Source: Chromohalobacter canadensis
GTDB taxonomy: Bacteria > Pseudomonadota > Gammaproteobacteria > Pseudomonadales > Halomonadaceae
Assembly (NCBI RefSeq): GCF_034479555.1
Contig: NZ_CP140151.1
Coordinates: 2,480,001-2,544,000, forward strand
Length of the DNA: 64,000 bases
Direction: 5' to 3'
Under the pieces are notes generated by a model. That model was given only the letters and a program-made list of their open reading frames with translations. It searched no databases and was not told where the DNA came from. The position numbers and the translations under genes are program-made. Positions 61,043 to 64,000 of this stretch are shown here, in pieces (the first letter of the stretch is position 1; every line of letters starts with the position of its first letter).

Positions 61043-61915
61043 ATGTCGCGTGAATATCCGATCATCGCGGTAACCGGTTCCTCGGGTGCCGGTACCACGA
61101 CCGTCAAGCGGACATTCGAGCGGATGTTCGCGCGCGAGGACATTCATGCGGCGTTTGTCGACGGCGATGCCTTTCATCGCTATACACGCGATGAGCTGGC
61201 ACGCATCTTCGAAGAGGAGCCTAGCCGCAAGTCCGAACTCTCGCATTTTGCGGTGGAAGCCAACCTGCTCGATCGCCTCGAGGGCCTGTTTCAGGAATAC
61301 GGTGACCTGGGCATGGGTATGCATCGTCATTACATTCATGCCGAGGACAAGCAGCATATCGAGGCCGGGTATCAGGTTGGCACGTTCACCGAGTGGGAGC
61401 CGGTGCCCGGCGGTACCGACCTGCTATTCTACGAAGGCCTGCATGGCGGGCTGGTGACGCATGAATACGATATCGCCAAGCATGTCGATCTACTGGTTGG
61501 TGTGGCCCCGACGATGAATCTCGAGTGGATCCAGAAGATTCACCGCGACACCAACCTGCGCGGCCATTCCCAGGAGTCGGTGATCGATACCATCCTGGGG
61601 CGCATGCACGATTATGTGCGCTATATTCAGCCGCAGTTCTCGCGTAGCCACATCAATTTTCAGCGTGTGCCGACGGTGGATACGTCCAACCCTTTCGAGG
61701 TGCAGGATATTCCCACCGATGCCGAGTCCATGGTGGTGATTCGCTTTCGCGACCCGCACTCGGTAGATTTTCCGTATCTACTGACCATGATTCGCGACTC
61801 CTTCATGACGCGCCCGCATACCCTGGTCGTGCCGGGCGCACGCATGTCGCTGGCCATGGATTTGATTCTGGCGCCGCTGGTGACGCAGCTGTTGGATCAG
61901 CGCCGCTTCCGCTAG
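61043..61915 (+). CDS. prkB: Phosphoribulokinase-like protein PrkB
   Basis: A 290-residue P-loop kinase of the PRK/uridine-kinase superfamily. The Walker A motif GSSGAGTTTVKRTFE lies at about 11-25, with the pattern VDGDAFHRYTRDEL, HYIHAEDKQHIEAGYQVGTFTEWE and LFYEGLHGGLVT known in bacterial PRK. Non-autotrophic gammaproteobacteria keep this PrkB form; there is no RuBisCO here, so a Calvin-cycle role is unlikely and the substrate is unknown. GGAGAGACGCGCC precedes the ATG. Confidence 0.9.
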   Translation: MSREYPIIAVTGSSGAGTTTVKRTFERMFAREDIHAAFVDGDAFHRYTRDELARIFEEEPSRKSELSHFAVEANLLDRLEGLFQEYGDLGMGMHRHYIHAEDKQHIEAGYQVGTFTEWEPVPGGTDLLFYEGLHGGLVTHEYDIAKHVDLLVGVAPTMNLEWIQKIHRDTNLRGHSQESVIDTILGRMHDYVRYIQPQFSRSHINFQRVPTVDTSNPFEVQDIPTDAESMVVIRFRDPHSVDFPYLLTMIRDSFMTRPHTLVVPGARMSLAMDLILAPLVTQLLDQRRFR

Positions 61916-61919
61916 GCAC

Positions 61920-62055
61920 TCTCTGAAAAAGCGCCTACGCTCGATCATACGGTGTTAAAAATAGGCTCAAAATACTCATTTACTACGTGTAAACTCCGTT
62001 TTTTCGCCAATTTTTGCCTTGTCTGATCATCGCTCGTCAGCTTTTCAGATGAGGC
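61920..62055. repeat. Suspected AT-rich intergenic repeat-like element
   Basis: Outer inverted arms TCTGAAAAAGC (61922-61932) and GCTTTTCAGA (62040-62049) flank an AT-rich core. The core has a second inverted repeat TTTAC/GTAAA around 61979-61993 and T-runs. The composition differs from the neighbouring coding DNA, and the layout is that of a dispersed intergenic repeat (REP- or MITE-like). Other copies cannot be verified from this window. Confidence 0.4.
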
Positions 62056-62095
62056 CTGGCCAGTTATTTCTACATCGACGCGAAGAGGAAGGCTC

Positions 62096-62437
62096 ATGGA
62101 TTGTCTGTTCTGCAAGATGGTCAACCGCGATATCGAGCCTGATATCGTCTACGAGGACGATCATGTTTTGGCGTTCAACGACATCAATCCCCAGGCGCCC
62201 ACGCATATCCTGATCATCCCCAAGAAGCACATTGCCACGCTCAATGACATCGAAGAGGGCGATCTGGCGTTGGTCGGGCGGCTGCAGCATACCGCCGCAC
62301 GCGTGGCGCGGGATCTCGGTTTTGCCGAGGACGGTTATCGCGTGGTGATGAATTGCAATGACCATGGCGGCCAGTCGGTCTATCATGTGCATATGCATTT
62401 GATGGGCGGTCGTCGCTTCACTTGGCCAGCGGGCTGA
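62096..62437 (+). CDS. hinT: HIT-family nucleotide-binding protein (HinT)
   Basis: Purine nucleoside phosphoramidase-type histidine-triad protein of 113 residues. The triad HVHMHLMGG near residues 98-106 and the N-terminal DCLFCKMV, with CX2C-like cysteines, are typical. Length as in E. coli HinT (119). AAGAGGAAGG precedes the ATG. Confidence 0.95.
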   Translation: MDCLFCKMVNRDIEPDIVYEDDHVLAFNDINPQAPTHILIIPKKHIATLNDIEEGDLALVGRLQHTAARVARDLGFAEDGYRVVMNCNDHGGQSVYHVHMHLMGGRRFTWPAG

Positions 62438-62492
62438 CCGTAACGCGCCAGCATCTTGCGCGTTTCTTCCCAGCGATGGACGCATCGATGCT

Positions 62493-62525
62493 ACCGGGCC
62501 GCTCGCTCCGTGAGTGGCCCGGTTT
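62493..62525 (+). terminator. Terminator between hinT and coq7
   Basis: A 12-bp stem (one G-U pair) with a 7-nt loop spans 62493-62523 and ends in TTT. Its T-tract is short. Confidence 0.6.
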
Positions 62526-62573
62526 CACGATGACCGCGCTTTACACTCCGCTTCGTTGCATGGAGATTCCTAC

Positions 62574-63215
62574 ATGTCCCGTCAGCTGTCCCGCACCGAT
62601 AATCTGATCCAGCAGTTCGATACCATTCTGCGCACGCTGGTGCCGCACGCCGCCAGCGCCTCGCGGGCCAATCCCGCTGTGGGGACGCAGGATGCCGAAA
62701 TGACCGACGCCGAGCGTCGCCATGCCGCGGGGTTGATGCGCATCAATCATACCGGCGAGGTGTGCGCCCAGGCGCTCTATCAGGGCCAGGGAGCAACCGC
62801 CAAACTGCACGAGACGCGCGATCAAATGGAGCAGGCGGCGGCTGAGGAAATCGACCATCTTGCCTGGTGCGATGAACGCCTTTGCGAGCTCAACGACCGG
62901 ACCAGCTACCTCAATCCGGCGTTCTACGCGGCGTCTTTCGGCATGGGCGCGTTGGCCGGCAAGCTGGGTGACAACATCAGCCTGGGATTCGTCGCTGCCA
63001 CCGAAGAACAAGTCGGTCGCCATCTCGATGATCACATGCACAAGCTGCCGGTGGGCGATCGCCGCTCGCGCGCGATACTCGAGCAGGTGCGCACCGATGA
63101 GGCGCATCATGAACGCTGGGCGCTGGAGGCGGGTGGCTCGCGCTTTCCTGCGCCTCTCAAGTTCGGCATGCGGATGATGTCGCAGGTGATGACCCGATCG
63201 GTTTATAAGCTATAA
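62574..63215 (+). CDS. coq7: Demethoxyubiquinone hydroxylase Coq7
   Basis: Di-iron membrane-associated monooxygenase of ubiquinone synthesis that hydroxylates 2-polyprenyl-3-methyl-6-methoxy-1,4-benzoquinol. The 213-residue protein keeps the carboxylate motifs NHTGEVCAQALYQ near 60-72, EEIDHLAWC near 96-104 and DEAHHERWA near 178-186, i.e. two E-x2-H repeats. This replaces UbiF of E. coli. I chose the ATG at 62574; an in-frame ATG 20 codons upstream is not supported by homology. Confidence 0.94.
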   Translation: MSRQLSRTDNLIQQFDTILRTLVPHAASASRANPAVGTQDAEMTDAERRHAAGLMRINHTGEVCAQALYQGQGATAKLHETRDQMEQAAAEEIDHLAWCDERLCELNDRTSYLNPAFYAASFGMGALAGKLGDNISLGFVAATEEQVGRHLDDHMHKLPVGDRRSRAILEQVRTDEAHHERWALEAGGSRFPAPLKFGMRMMSQVMTRSVYKL

Positions 63216-63244
63216 GTTCGAAGCCGGACGCTAGAAGCATTCCC

Positions 63245-63289
63245 AAAAAGCGCCCCCACCTTGGTCAGACCGAGGTGGGGGCGCTTTTT
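63245..63289. terminator. Strong bidirectional terminator between coq7 and speD
   Basis: A perfect 17-bp inverted repeat, AAAAAGCGCCCCCACCT (63245-63261) with its complement at 63273-63289, extended inward by four more pairs (one wobble), leaves a CAG loop. A- and T-runs at the ends serve both convergent genes. Confidence 0.95.
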
Positions 63290-63337
63290 CTTACAGCTTC
63301 ATACTGACGGCTCAGGGCTGAGCCGCGAAACGGTAGG

Positions 63338-64000
63338 TCAGTCGAGGTTGCGGGAATAGAAGATTTCCAGCATTTCCTTGCGCAGCCGATCCTCGATATT
63401 GCGGGCTTCCTCGAAGGTGAGATCGCGGCGCGTGCTGCCGAACAGGTAGTTGTCGAGTTCGAAGTCTTTCAGCAACATCTTGGTGTGGAACATGTTTTCC
63501 TGATAGACGTTGACGTCGACCATCTGATAAGCGCGCTTGGTGTCTTCCGCCAGGTAGTCCTGGATGGAGGTGATGTCATGATCGATGAACAGCTTGCGGC
63601 CGTCGACGTCGCGCGTGAAGCCGCGCACGCGATAGTCCGTGGTCACGATGTCGGAATCGAAACTGTGGATGAGATAGTTCAGCGCCTTGAGCGGGCTGAT
63701 CATGCCGCAGGTGGACACGTCGATGTCCAGGCGGAAGGTGCTGATGCCGTTGTCCGGATGCGATTCCGGATAGGTATGCACCGTGACGTGGCTCTTGTCG
63801 AGATGTCCGAGTACGGTTTCGGGTAACGGCCCCGGGCCCGGCTCGATATGCTCGGGATCGTGCTCATCGAGTTCGTGCTCGGCGATGAGGATGGTCACGC
63901 TGGCACCGTGTGGCTCGTAATCCTGGCGCGAGATGTTGAGCACATGCGCACCGATGATATTGGTGACGTCCTTGAGTATCTGTGTCAGGCGTTCGGCGTT
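63338..64000 (-). CDS. speD: S-adenosylmethionine decarboxylase proenzyme (partial, cut by the window edge)
   Basis: Pyruvoyl enzyme that supplies decarboxylated SAM for spermidine synthesis. 220 codons plus stop are in the window; the N-terminal residues lie beyond 64000. It is the larger E. coli-type SpeD. The self-cleavage site is in [17 protein letters not shown], where the Ser becomes pyruvoyl. The blocks [18 protein letters not shown] and [18 protein letters not shown] match E. coli SpeD closely. In-frame codons run upstream without stop to the edge ([20 protein letters not shown]), so the GTG at 63943 is not the true start. Confidence 0.96.
   Translation of the reverse strand, partial: NAERLTQILKDVTNIIGAHVLNISRQDYEPHGASVTILIAEHELDEHDPEHIEPGPGPLPETVLGHLDKSHVTVHTYPESHPDNGISTFRLDIDVSTCGMISPLKALNYLIHSFDSDIVTTDYRVRGFTRDVDGRKLFIDHDITSIQDYLAEDTKRAYQMVDVNVYQENMFHTKMLLKDFELDNYLFGSTRRDLTFEEARNIEDRLRKEMLEIFYSRNLD

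Overview
The window reads as an uninterrupted stretch of core chromosome from a GC-rich (roughly 60-65 %) gammaproteobacterium. The gene set, the Mrp antiporter, the acetate-switch locus and the protein sequences fit a moderately halophilic Halomonadaceae member such as Chromohalobacter/Halomonas; that placement is inference from recalled family similarity, not from a search. There is no rRNA, insertion sequence, prophage, integrase or CRISPR array. Almost every gene is a full-length member of a recognised family.

Layout. 0.25-8.4 kb: housekeeping and envelope genes (adk, tsaB, uppP-rsmJ, plsB, a phospholipase-D type cardiolipin synthase, a YecA-like protein, a SprT-like protein). 8.4-24.8 kb: an acetate-utilisation and regulation region. 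It holds acs, a LuxR-type response regulator (CrbR/ErdR-like), a manganese module (mntR, mntH with a clear palindromic operator), a 1316-residue transporter-fused hybrid kinase (CrbS-like), a small membrane protein, an acetate-type sodium symporter with its DUF4212 subunit, a cNMP/CBS/nucleotidyltransferase protein, a DnaQ-like exonuclease, ttcA and an FNR-type regulator. 24.9-30.7 kb: two alpha/beta hydrolases, a five-gene tRNA cluster (Val-Asp-Asp-Val-Asp), fadH and a threonine aldolase. 30.9-35.8 kb: the conserved prkA-yeaH-spoVR operon. 35.9-47.5 kb: a stand-alone Lrp ligand-binding domain, a membrane-anchored nuclease, three tRNA-Leu genes, rnr-rlmB, rpsF-rpsR-(membrane protein)-rplI, dnaB, an unknown small protein, an EAL-CBS-GGDEF protein and a 100-residue unknown. 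47.6-58.1 kb: an Fe-S photolyase, hemH, the six-gene Mrp Na+/H+ antiporter operon (A and B fused) and a lytic transglycosylase. 58.2-64 kb: rsmE, phaR, purD, prkB, a HIT protein, coq7 and a speD cut by the right edge.

How the genes work together. Acetate enters through the symporter/DUF4212 pair and is activated by Acs; the CrbS-like kinase and the LuxR-type regulator are the expected controllers, although the Mn module lies between them. Transport genes are divergent from the cNMP/CBS/nucleotidyltransferase gene across a 552-bp AT-rich region with two copies of the same 10-bp palindrome. Mrp would handle Na+/pH stress in a halophile. The prkA-yeaH-spoVR operon is a conserved stress system of poorly known mechanism.

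The least explained items are the nucleotidyltransferase/exonuclease pair beside the acetate transporter, the prkA operon, a possible 58-residue protein just upstream of mrpA, an intergenic repeat-like element at 61.9-62.05 kb, and several regulatory DNA or RNA structures.
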